Shown one piece after another: positions 14,151 to 24,739 of a DNA stretch of 53,233 bases (the stretch's first letter is position 1; every line of letters starts with the position of its first letter). Location: positions 1 to 53,233 of the forward strand of contig CAJVPP010000069.1 of NCBI GenBank assembly GCA_910592005.1, written 5' to 3'. The translations under genes were made by a program, and so were the position numbers. The notes under the pieces are model-generated. The model searched no databases. It saw only the letters and a program-made list of their open reading frames with translations, and was not told where the DNA came from. This DNA is from Funneliformis mosseae. Taxonomy: Eukaryota > Glomeromycota > Glomeromycetes > Glomerales > Glomeraceae.

Positions 14151-14450
14151 TGGAATACAAACAGCATGAAATTTCGGCTGGGTCTTTACCAAGGTTAATG
14201 CTATGAACTGTTGATTTATTTTCGCGACACTGCATGTTCTGTGCATAACTGACGACCATTTTGGAATAACGCGTTAGTATATAGATAGTTTAGATGAACG
14301 AAACACTGGCAGGCATTAGTATAGAATCTTTATTTCATTTTGTAAAACAAGTTTAAGTATTATCGAATCTTGTAATTTATTTTTAAATCAATAAATCAGT
14401 AATTCCGATGAGGATATTACCTCGTTTTTTTTATCTATGCTAACGAACTT
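14151..14450. other. Spacer between two broken genes
   Basis: Ordinary AT-rich DNA with some GC-richer words (for example TTTCGCGACAC near 14220). No gene or repeat was recognised. Confidence 0.35.
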
Positions 14451-15790
14451 TTGAATTATTCCATCTTATATAAAAAATTATTATCAAATATGCAATTCAT
14501 TGATTCATTAAGAGAATTGATTGCCAAGCTCTTGGCTGAGATTGTCAAGCTTAGGAAAGAGAATGCTAAGGTTTCTGAACTTAAAAAGGAGAATGCTGAG
14601 CTTAAGGATAAGAATATTAAGGTCTCTGATCTTAGAAGGAAGTTCGTTAAGCTTAAGGCTAAGAAAGCTGAGCTTAAGGTCAGGATTGCCAAACTTCTAA
14701 AACAGTTTGTGAAAGAGAATAAGAGGCATGATACTGAGAATACTAAACTCAAATCTAGAGTCAGGAGCTTGAGACTAGGCTTGTGAATAGTGGAACAGAG
14801 TTCTGTGGTGTGGATGGACAATCACAAAATGATAATTCTTCTAATAACAGTAATCTAACTTCAATTTCATAGTAGACCAGCCTGCCAAAGTACTTAATAA
14901 TAATACAAAATTCAAGTCAATAAAAAAAGAAAAATGGATACTTTCTTAAATGAGATATATAAGAAAAGTTAGCAATAAAATTAGGCAAAGAAATAGGAAA
15001 AAAATTATTGTATAAATCATCTACCAAAAATATATCTGAAAAAGTCCTAAAAAGAACTCACCTCTTTTGTAACTCAGAACAAAAAATCTATACTACAATA
15101 AGAAGAAAAAAGCAAAAATTATTATGCAAAATAGATTTGATTTTATTATAGATGGATTTGAGAAAAATTACACAATAAAAATTTTGTTGATAAGCTGTGA
15201 GAAAAATAATTTCCAAAAAAAAATAGAGTTTCAGAAGGCTAACAGAATTATTAAAATAAATATATTACAAAATATAAACTATTTATATAAAAATGCATAT
15301 ATTACAGAAAATAAAAGAATAAAAGCTAATTAGATAAAAATTTTATGCTAAAGAAGTTTTATTATAGGAATGAATAAAAGTATAAATAAAATTATAATCA
15401 ATAAAAAGTGAGTACAAAAAAGGTTAAAGAACTAATTTATGATTTTATTATTACATATAATCCTGATATCAAATGAAAAACTTTTTATCAATATATCAAT
15501 AGAACTAGAAAGATTTATAAATTTACTAAAAAATAGAAATTAATAAAATTATGTATATCAAAATATGTTAATGTAAATTCTATTGCAAAATTATTTGATA
15601 ATCAAATTTAAACTATTATTAATTATTTCTTTAAAAATCTCAATACTGAATTATTAAATAATTAGAATAACTCTATTATCGATTCTTTAGATAAACTACC
15701 AAAAGTTGAAAGATCTAAAATAAGAAGATAAGTATATCTATTGAAACTGATTTTTCTAGCTTAAAAATCAATCAGATAGATATATCAAAA
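14451..15790 (+). pseudogene. Coiled-coil repeat-family gene, frameshifted
   Basis: The first 336 bases are open and encode a charged coiled coil built of repeated units of the type KLRKENAKVSELKKENAELK, rich in Lys, Glu and Leu with leucines at heptad-like spacing. The corresponding DNA is itself a degenerate repeat (GAGAATGCTAAGGTT-like units). At about 14775 the frame shifts: the other frame continues as LVNSGTEFCGVDGQS, then VDQPAKVLNNNTKFKS, a stop, and VSNKIRQRN. Further coding-like text appears near 15.1-15.3 kb and at 15.6-15.7 kb (FFKNLNTELLNN, IIDSLDKLPKVERS). By recall this order matches a large Glomeromycotina family of coiled-coil proteins of unknown function. Whether the first 111-aa frame is ever translated is unknown; I treat the whole as a decayed copy. 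Confidence 0.55.
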
Positions 15791-18089
15791 ATGCAAATAA
15801 AACCTTTAATTTAGTTAAAGATTATTAAGATATATATTTTGATAAAAAATTGATTATGATTTCAATACCTCAGTTAATGAAAAAAATTAATAAAAAGGTT
15901 ACTTCACAATTAGTTAAGATAAGTGATGACTCTGATTTTAATGAATTAATAGACTCAAATTATCTGATTCATAATATTTTTTTATATAAATTTCTAATTT
16001 ATCAAGTATTTTACTAATTAAATTTTAAATGATTCTAGCTAAGTCAAATATTTATAATGATAGTAGTTATAATAATGATTCTAAAAAAAGATGTTGAATA
16101 AATCAAATAATAATGAATATAATAGATATAATGAATACAATAGATATGATAGAGGTTATTATTATTATAATAGAAGATATAAAAGAAGACTTACCAATAA
16201 TAAGTCTTATTATTTTTTTGGTAATCATTTAAAAAAATTATTAGATAGAATATATACTTGTATAAACTGAATCATTAAATTATCTATTTTTTTTTTTCAA
16301 ATACTTAGATATCATATGTAGTAAAATATTATTAGTTCATATAAATTATATATGCAAAATATGTTATATATAATAATACATTATTATTTTTATAATCATT
16401 ATTTTAGAGTATTTATTAATAATTCTAGTCAAGAAATTTTTTTATATTATCTTTTATCATATATTTTTTCAAAAGTTCTGATATATTTTATTTTACTTAT
16501 TGTAATTTTAAATTATTAATAAAAATATATTTCTGATTTTGTAAATCATAAAATAAGATATTATTAAAAAGAATCAAAAATGAAAATTAATGATTAGAAT
16601 TTATAATTTACAGATTTTCAGATGAAATGGTAAAATTTTATTAGAAATAAATAGTAAATTCTTATTATTAGATGAAATCAAATTCTACTAGTATTACTTA
16701 GATAAAAAATGTAATTATATCAAATACATATAATAAAATAATATAATTTTTATTAAATCAGATTAAATTTCCATTTCTATATGTAATAAGAATAAAATAT
16801 AAAGAATCTTTCTTTTTTTAGCATATTAACTTTTATAAGAATAATTAATATTATAAAAAATAGTTATTAAAAAATAATTTGATTTACTAAAAAACACATA
16901 TTTTTCAATAAATTTACTGCATAATATCTTATTTAAAGATAATTCCTATAATTATTTTCAAATTTTAATTGCATTGCAACTTAATTGCATTATAAAATAA
17001 TTTAATAGTATTATAAGTTATAATTCAATTGCATTATTTTTTTAATTGCAATGCTTATCTTTAATCTTATTTAATTATAATCAGTTTAATATTATTCAAT
17101 TCTTTAGAAAGTATATCTTTTATGATCTTAATCATTATTTTTATATTTATTAGTTCAGTAATATTTATAAAATTATTACTATATGGTTTAATCTCAAACA
17201 AAAATTTTTAATGAACTCTTTGCATATATTATTAAATATAAATAAACTTAAAACAAGAAATAATATATTAGAAATTAAAAAATTCTTATTGAAATAAACA
17301 AAAAATTTTTACATATATTTTTGAAATTAATGATAATTTTACTATAGTGATTAGCAAAATTAGAAATGAAATCCATCTAATTTTATTGTAAAATTCAGTA
17401 GAATTTATATTAATATTAATAATAAACTTATTATAGAAATCAAAAAAATCAATTTATATAATATTACTTATATCATCAAGACGTAAAATCTTTTTAATAT
17501 TTAATAATATAATCATAAGATTTAATAGGTTTAAAGAAATATGCTGTAATATACTGATCGAAATCAAAAAATTGAACATATAAAAAATCAGCCTAAATTC
17601 AACCTAAATTTGGCAAATTATCAAAAAATCAGCCTAGTTGATTGGCATACATTAAAAATCAGTCAAGAATCAACTGAAATTTAACCTATCTTATTTATAA
17701 CTGATTGGCATACTTATTGCTAATTGGCATACGTCAAAAATCAGTTAAAATTTGACCTATCTTATTTATAGCCAATTGAAGTCTGATTTACATCTGATTG
17801 ATATACATTAAAAATAGACTAAAATATTTCAAAATAAAATAAAATTCAGAAGAAAATATAACTGATATTTTCTATTAATTAGATTAACAGCCAAATATTC
17901 TTTTGCATTTTGCCAGGCTAAAATTCAATAGTTAATCAATACAAATTAACTTAAAATATGATGAACTGGTATTATACAATTACGACTTTCTGGATAAAAT
18001 TTAGTATTCTATAATTTGATATTATATGTTTTTTTTCGCTAAAATAATATCGCATATTTGGAGAACTTGCAAATTTATATCAATGAACA
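15791..18089. other. AT-saturated stretch with decayed coding traces and a short repeat cluster
   Basis: Near 16.1-16.27 kb the plus strand reads an Asn/Tyr/Arg-rich segment (RYNEYNRYDRGYYYYNRRY, then SYYFFGN), which might be a worn Gag-like or repeat-family tail; this is weak. At 17560-17830 words such as TTGGCATAC followed by (A)AAAATCAGT recur, and the phrase AATTTRACCTATCTTATTTATA occurs twice about 72 bp apart. The rest is A/T-rich without recognisable features. Confidence 0.35.
17565..17830. repeat. Degenerate direct repeats (TTGGCATAC..AAAAATCAGT)
   Basis: TTGGCATAC occurs three times, a near copy (TTGATATAC) once, and each is usually followed within 15 bp by AAAAATCAGT or AAAAATAGAC. 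A 22-bp phrase, AATTT(A/G)ACC plus TATCTTATTTATA, occurs twice. This is a locally amplified, diverged repeat of unknown origin. Confidence 0.55.
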
Positions 18090-18545
18090 AATGCTAGAAA
18101 ATGTTCAGCCTTTCTAAATGGTAAATTGACCTTATGTATAAAATAATATTGGACTTAGTCAGGAAAACAATCGATTGTACTATCATTTATAATAAATTTG
18201 GCTAAAATATACAAATTTTTTACATATCGCAAAGACATCAACGATCCAAAGATTTTAGAACTAATTCAATATCTTCTGAATAGATTCATTATAACCTGAA
18301 TCATTATACTATCTTTTGAATCCTTATTGAATAGCTTCCTAAAATCAAATGTAATATAAGTTACATTGTAATATTCAATCATCAAATCAAGCATTTTTCT
18401 TGAAATAATTATATTATCAAATGATGATTTAAGGAATTTGCTGAAAAATGGTTCACTACAGTCAGAGAATATACCAAATATATCCAGACAATAATTGCCT
18501 ATTATGGTAACAAATTTGCTGATCAGAATATTCTAGACTTACTCT
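18090..18545 (+). pseudogene. Coding remnant of unknown repeat family
   Basis: One plus-strand frame reads CSAFLNGKLTLCIK, stop, then a long open run ending KDINDPKILELIQYLLN, followed by more coding-like text with single stops. It then shifts frame near 18435 to EFAEKWFTTVREYTKYIQ and GNKFADQNILDLL. The pattern is one protein-coding segment carrying nonsense changes and one frameshift. I do not recognise the protein with certainty and assign no function. An imperfect inverted repeat (about 18580-18645, T-rich arm and A-rich arm around CAATAAACATGG) follows directly and might mark an element end. Confidence 0.45.
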
Positions 18546-18859
18546 AATTGATTATATAATCAAATTAAAATTTTTAAAAAGCAATAATTTTTTTTATTTT
18601 ATTTTTATTTTACAATAAACATGGTAAAAAAATAAAATAAAAAGAGGTTATAATCTATTTTCTGATATCTATTTTACTTGATAGTTTGGTTAATTTTGTT
18701 AAAGAAATTGATGTTGGATAGGAAATGCCTAAATAAAAAAACAATTCACTTCAAATTATCTGAATTGAATACATGCTTTATCTCTTGTAATATATATATT
18801 AATTTATTTCGCTTTTTTGATTTTAATCTGGAGTATTTTTTCTGAGTATTTTCTCTAAA

Positions 18860-21800
18860 CTATTCAAGAAGAGTTTCTATCTTTAACAAAATTTCAGGTT
18901 TGATCATATTTTCTTCACTTTCTTGAGCCTTTGCTTTTTGTTTTAAAATTAGTATTAGCCTAAATAAAGAAGGATTATTTTTGTTAATAAATAATTCAGT
19001 AATAAAACTTTGTCGAGCTTTCTTTGCTAAGTATATGAAATTTTTTAAATTTTCATTTAATTCATATTCTTCTAGGCTCTGATTCACAAATTCAAGGCTT
19101 TACAGATAAATTCGAAATCTCTAGCATTCTATAGTTGATTCTAGCTGAGTTCTTGGTCTAAAGGTTTGATAATCATTATATCCAATTACTTTAAGTAAGT
19201 TATTTCTAAGCTAAAATTTATTATGAATTAAAGTTTGTTAAATGTGTATATTACTAATTAATTTAATTAAAATAAAAGTTTACCTTGAGAAATTTTTACA
19301 ATTACGTGTGGTGATTTTCCAATAATGGAGTTACGGGACAGAAGGTATTAAAGTTTTTAAAATTTTGTTTATCTTCTCAATAATTTCATCTAATTCTTGA
19401 TGCTGTTCGTAAATACTTGACCTAGAAATAATGCAATTATTTTCTATAATGTCACATACTTCCAGATGAAGCTGCATCAATTGAACTTCATTAACAACTT
19501 CTATTAAACGGTAGATAGGGTGTCATCTTACAAACCAAATAGGAGAAAACACTTTTCTAGCAGAACTTTTTAATAGAGGATTGTTAGTTCTTATAGCTTT
19601 TCGATAATTGATTATTACTTAAAGATAAACGAATGTCTATTAAAATAAAAATAATAAAAATTAATATTAATATCTATAAAAAGAATAAAAATTAGTAGTG
19701 ACCTGTTTATATTTTATCTGATAAAGTGAATCTTGCTATTCTTTGACCCAAGCAAGATATCTTTCGACTGATAAGTCTAAATAGTTTTTTACATACGGCC
19801 ATACAAGTTCCATAAAAATAGCCTGATGATATATATTACAGATAGAATCCTAAGACTTGTGATGGTCTGCACATTTTTTAAAGTAGGAAAGCTGATTATT
19901 TGTTCAATAACCTTGATACATTACAAATCATTTTATATTAATTTTTCCAATATATAAAGTTAAGTTATTAAGTGAATAAATACATTGAAGCGGTATAAGA
20001 GCGTTGAACAAAATTCTTTGTGCATTGTGAAATAATAAATTTTCTGAATTGTAACTATCTACCAGTTTAACTTCACAAATGCTCAAAGCATATTTATTTC
20101 TTCATGCAGTTGTCCTAGTAAAAGTACTAGCTAAGGAAACTTTTCTTTTAATTTTATAGTATGATAGTATAGAACATCATCACAGACTACTGCCATTCAC
20201 TTACGAGTGCCATCTCTAATATCTGTTATTATTTCTATATGTAAAAAAATCTTTTCAATATTTGCAATAGAATTAGGATTAATATTGATCAGATCAGGAA
20301 TATAAATTTTAGGAATGTTAACTCTTTGATCAGTAATTCTTTGTTGAGTAACACTGATCCTAGGAACACATGTAATACTTGATTCATCATTAATATTAAA
20401 AGGTTTAAAAATAAACGGATTTTCGATTATGCTATGCTTAACTTTGCCTACTTTTTCTTTTTGTATATCGGTTAATGTTAGCAATCACGTTTGACATGTT
20501 AGGCATGTTTTTTTTTCAATTTTCAATATTTTGTTGATGACAGCTAGGACACTTTTTCATATTGGTAATATTAATTCCTATAGATGTTGTAAGAGAATCG
20601 ATAGTATTAATAGAGAATATTTTTTTTGGATAATAAATTAAGAATATCAGTAATATAAACATATAATTCTTTATCAATGACTTCTTGCATTTGGGATTAA
20701 CATCGAAAAGTTCTTCATATTGTAACCTATTAAGAGAATCATATGCCCAAGGTGAATCTATATGTTGCATTCTGTTTTGTGACGCTATATTAAAACTAAC
20801 GAAACTGGTAACAATATGATAAACTATTGTATTAAACCTTCGGTCAAGATAATTTTTCTGTCCCCTTTGTTTGTTATCAAATGCAAGAAATAATAGCCCT
20901 TTGGGTAATGGTTCTTCATGTTTTGATAGTTTCTCACACCACTTTTGAAATCGATAATAACTTCCTGAATTTGTTATATGATTATCAATATTGATAACCA
21001 TTTTTGATTATATAATTGAATATTTAATAGTAGAGAGGACAAGATGGATCTCTAAAATATATTTTTCATGTTGTGCACCATATATCAAATTAACTGCAAC
21101 AGCAGTTTTAAAGAGCTTTTCTTAGCTTAAAGTATCAGCGCCTTGAGTATTCTAAATCAAAGTTTCGATAAATTTGATAACAACCTGATTTTGTCTATTG
21201 AGCCATTCACGGGAATTATACTTTACAAAGCTCTTCATAGAAAACCTAGTACTATTTCATATCAATAATTCTATATCATTAAATAATGATTCACGTTCTG
21301 CATTCGCTATTTTAATAATTGCTTCAATACATTTTTGTTGATCAGAGAATCGTGAATTTTGCTGTTCAATAAAAATTTCATTCTCTTTACATTTTTCATT
21401 ATATAAATTATAAATCTCAGCCATATCCTCATAAGCCTTTTGCAATTTTTTTTTTTAATTTTTCTATTTTGACTTTATGATCTTTTAGATGCTGATGCAT
21501 TTGTATAATTTAATTGTTGAGATCTGTTATTGATTGTAATTCTGCTGAATTTCTAAGTGACTAGCTTCCAGAAGACTTTTAGTTTTTTTAAACTCAGCTA
21601 TAATGTCAGAATGATCAATGCTACTTTCTTTATCAGTATCTAATCGAAGTTGCTTGTTTTCTTGATTAAAATCTGTAAGATGATAGTAAAATTGATTAGT
21701 AGCAATGATTTGATTATAATGTCTTTCACAAATTGAATAAGACTTTAAAGAAGAATGAAGGTTAACAAATTTAGGAATATAATTATGGTATTGTGCAAGC

Positions 21801-21990
21801 TGCTTAGTTATTTCCTGGATACTAGCATACTATCAGATTAGTGATTCCTTCGTTTTACAAGCTTTTAATCCAATTTTACTATAACTATCAACTAAATCTG
21901 AAAAAATACATGGAAGTTCTTTTGCTTTTAGCTTTTGATAAGCAGACTTTACAAAAAAAAAAAATTATTTAGAATGCTAGATTAGTTAAC
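18860..21990 (-). pseudogene. Large decayed repeat-family gene with coiled-coil start
   Basis: Read on the minus strand, 21990-21257 has coiled-coil flavour (KKTKSLLEAS, EDMAEIYNLYNEKCKENE). 21001-20516 is an open run with PLPKGLLFLAFDNKQRGQ and a C-x2-C pair (KCPSCHQQN). 20484-20197 reads TLTDIQKEKVGKVKHS and PKIYIPDLININPNS. 20165-20060 continues as AVVCDDVLYYHTIKLKEKFP, stop, then LLGQLHEEINML. The tail at 19087-18860 is ELNENLKNFIYLAKKA-like. Together these follow the order of a large repeated Glomeromycotina protein (recall). The acidic residues in AFDN and VVCDD could belong to a nuclease fold, but that is speculation. Numerous stops and frameshifts exclude function. Confidence 0.5.
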
Positions 21991-22179
21991 AAAAAATATG
22001 TTATATACTTTTCATTTTAATTAACAAAATGCATGCAAATTTCTTATTTTGAAGTCTTATTTACTTTTTTAAGAAGTGTTGATCCTGAATGATTATTCTT
22101 GATTATAAAAACTAGAAGTCTTTTACTATCAATTTATATGCTATCTAAGCCACAATGAAAATTCAAAAAAAAAAAGATT

Positions 22180-22575
22180 ATCGATAATTTGCATGTAACA
22201 GCCAATTAAATTTCAAGGATTTTTTATAGATCATTCTAGAAATTGTTTCCTTATTTGGTATATTTCCTAACTATAATTTAGTCTTAAATATAGATAACGG
22301 TATCTCTTCAGGACCTTTGACATTAAAGAAAGGTCAGATACCTGTAATATTTACAACTGCCTTTTGCTTATTAATTAAGCAATCATTAATGTGCAAAATA
22401 TAGATAGAGATCCCATTTATATATTTGGTATTATTACTAACTTCAGTAGGCATAAAATATATGAGTTGCTTGCTAGATAGACTTTGTTAAAGTATAGCAG
22501 TCATCCCATTATTATATTCTACTATAATCTCATTATGTGATAGAATGCTGACTAAAAATTTAATGCTATCGTAGC
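22180..22575 (-). pseudogene. Coding remnant of a mobile-element protein
   Basis: About 130 codons in one minus-strand frame with only three stops: SIKFLVSILSHNEIIVEY at the start, then KQLIYFMPTEVSNNTKYING, YILHINDCLINKQKAVVNIT, stop, and KGPEEIPLSIFKTKL. The reading is too long and too protein-like to be chance in DNA this AT-rich. By weak recall it resembles the N-terminal region of proteins in Rhizophagus elements that may carry a family-B DNA polymerase. That link would need a search, and I assign no function. Confidence 0.4.
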
Positions 22576-22732
22576 GGGTGAGAGGGTAATGCAATCAGTT
22601 TAGTCAAAAATAGTTAGAGTATGCATGATAACAGTAGATAAAGTTATTATATCACAATATAATTCCAAAATGTTTAATTAATTTTTTCAATAGATGTAAT
22701 AAAAAAGTGATAGTAAACTTAGTCAACAAATT

Positions 22733-23240
22733 GTAAATAAAAGAGAAATAGATATATATTTGAAAGTAGAGCCTTCTTCAGAATTATTATATAAAAAATT
22801 GGAAGAAGGCTCCATCTTTCTAGATATGTATTCAAGTATAATATAAATAGGTCAGCTATAATAATACATATTGCACCTCTAACTACAGGACATGAAATTA
22901 AAGCAAATCAAAAATAAAAGGCAAGTGGATATATCTGAAAAAGTGTAGCCTTCTGCATAATCATTATATAAAAATTGGAGAAGGCTACATTTTCTAGACA
23001 TGTATTCAGGTATGGTATAAATGGGCTGACCATGATAATACGTAATGCAACTAAAAATGAAGGTATCTGCAGAATTATTATATAAAAATATAGTAGATGC
23101 CTTCACTTTTCTAGATATATACTCAGGTGTAATATAGTCTCTGTATAAGACTTATCCTTTCTAGATATATATCTGGATATAATATAAAGGCTTCTTCAGA
23201 AATATTGGCATTTGGCTACTCTATTATTAGTATGAATTCA
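22733..23240. repeat. Tandem hairpin-forming repeats, three copies plus a partial one
   Basis: Each unit contains a short hairpin: an arm such as GCCTTCTTCAG, a spacer TTATTATATAAAAA, and the reverse arm AGAAGGC. This is followed by TTTCTAGAYATGTATTCAGG and (T)ATAATATAAA, then a TCAGCTATAATAATAC-like segment. Full copies begin near 22733, 22912 and 23050, and a partial copy near 23150. Arm sequences differ between copies but change together so that pairing is kept (AGCCTTCT with AGAAGGCT, GCATCTAC-like with its partner). No coding potential is seen. Confidence 0.6.
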
Positions 23241-23355
23241 GAAAAGTGGCAACCAGATATATATTTAGAAGATAAGTCTTTTTCAGCCTCATTTTTAGTG
23301 TCAATTAGAAGGTCAGAAGCAGGATTAAATCTAGTCAGCAATATTGTATAAGTAA

Positions 23356-23480
23356 AAGTATTATCACTTATTGTGATTTTTATTTCATATATGTATTATC
23401 ACTATTATGTTTTCAATCGATCACAAATAGGGATAATGTATATATGAAATAAAAGTTACAAGAAGGTGATAAGAAAGTAC
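23356..23480. repeat. Long imperfect inverted repeat (hairpin, arms about 50 bp)
   Basis: The left arm, TTTTTATTTCATATATGTATTATC with flanks, is matched by the reverse complement of GATAATGTATATATGAAATAAAAG with flanks. Pairing extends outwards through the TTATCAC / GTGATAA region. The loop is about 15-20 bases around TTTTCAATCGATCAC. It may be a small foldback element. Confidence 0.6.
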
Positions 23481-24103
23481 CCAAACTAAATGCGCAATAA
23501 AATTAATAAAAATTTTAGCCAACACTATTCTATGATTTTGATCAGAACTTTGGATATAATAATTCTGCATCCAAGCTGATGAACTAATAGAAATCTTTCT
23601 AGCATCCTGGCAGTTTCTCACTAATTCCATGACAGTTTCAGGATATTATTAAGTCACTACTATGATGTCAGCTTAGATTTTTCAAATCATATATCCTAAA
23701 AATCGGTTAAAATTATAGAATAGTGCTGGTTAAAATTAATCACGAATTTACTGTGCCATCTGATACCATATTTTTTTTATCACATTTTGGTATCTAAAAA
23801 GACAACCAAATAGATACAAATGGTAAGCACTTTAATATAGAATTTAGCATCCAACCAGGTGCAGGAGGTCAGCATTCTCAACATAAAACTAAATATCTAA
23901 ATAGCTACAGAGAACTAACAACTTTATTAAAGAATTTAACATGTAAATGACTCAGAAATAAGAAGAAAAGCGTAGTATTTAGATTATATAATAGTAGTTA
24001 GGTTAAATGGTAGATGGTAGTTAAATTATATGGTAGTAAAAAATTACAGATAGCAAGAAAGATTTAAAGGATAGTTAGAGTATAAAAAAGATACCTGATA
24101 CAT

Positions 24104-24262
24104 GAAAATTAGATTATATTATGATAATTAGATTATATTATTTAGATTATATGGTAGTAATCAGATTATATAGTGGTATTTAGATCATATAATAGTATCC
24201 AGATTATATGGTGGTATTTAGATCATATAGTAGTATCCAAATTATATGATAATAATATAATC
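24104..24262. repeat. About 19-bp satellite, higher-order 38-bp unit
   Basis: Units of the form AGATTATATGGTGGTATTT and AGATCATATAGTAGTATCC alternate; two nearly perfect 38-bp dimers lie at about 24173-24248. Less regular units extend to the left (from about 23980). Non-coding. Confidence 0.65.
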
Positions 24263-24270
24263 TAAGGTAA

Positions 24271-24318
24271 GTGAAATACCACCATGTAATATAATTATAT
24301 TACATGATAGTATCTCAC
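24271..24318. repeat. 48-bp palindrome without spacer
   Basis: Arms of 24 bases meet with no loop. The centre ATGTAATATAATTATATTACAT is a perfect 22-bp palindrome, and the outer halves pair with three mismatches (GTGAAATACCACC against GGTGGTATCTCAC-type sequence). It abuts the 19-bp satellite. Confidence 0.75.
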
Positions 24319-24739
24319 TGAAAGAATAGGTATTGCAAAGTTTATTAAATAGTAAATATGTAATAGTTATTTTACGGATAGTTATGAAATAACTAGTTTA
24401 TATCACAGGGACTAATATCCATGGTCTGGATTTATAGGAAGACTTTCATGTGATTGGCTGATTAAATTACACAAAATTTGTAATTGATATTGTAAATATT
24501 TATACATATCACGTGATATAATACATGATAATAAATTTAACTATTATATTTAAAGTATTTAGCATTTAAATGTAAATAAATTAAAGTATTAAAAATAAAA
24601 ACTATTGTTTCAAAAAAATAGTTTAATTTATTAATTTTATATAATAGTCTTTAATTTTTATAAAAAAAAAAATTGTAAAAAAAATTTTTATTTTTATTGT
24701 AACTAAAATGCTTCTTTAAATAAAGTTGTTCTTTTAAAT
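24319..24739. other. AT-rich spacer with a TCACGTGA site
   Basis: It holds a TCACGTGA octamer at 24509-24516 within TATCACGTGATA, and long A/T runs at 24600-24690. No gene was recognised. Confidence 0.4.

Noticed and set aside
22733..24262. CRISPR-like array
   Set aside because: Repeats are diverged, spacing is irregular, spacers are not unique, and the DNA is eukaryotic.
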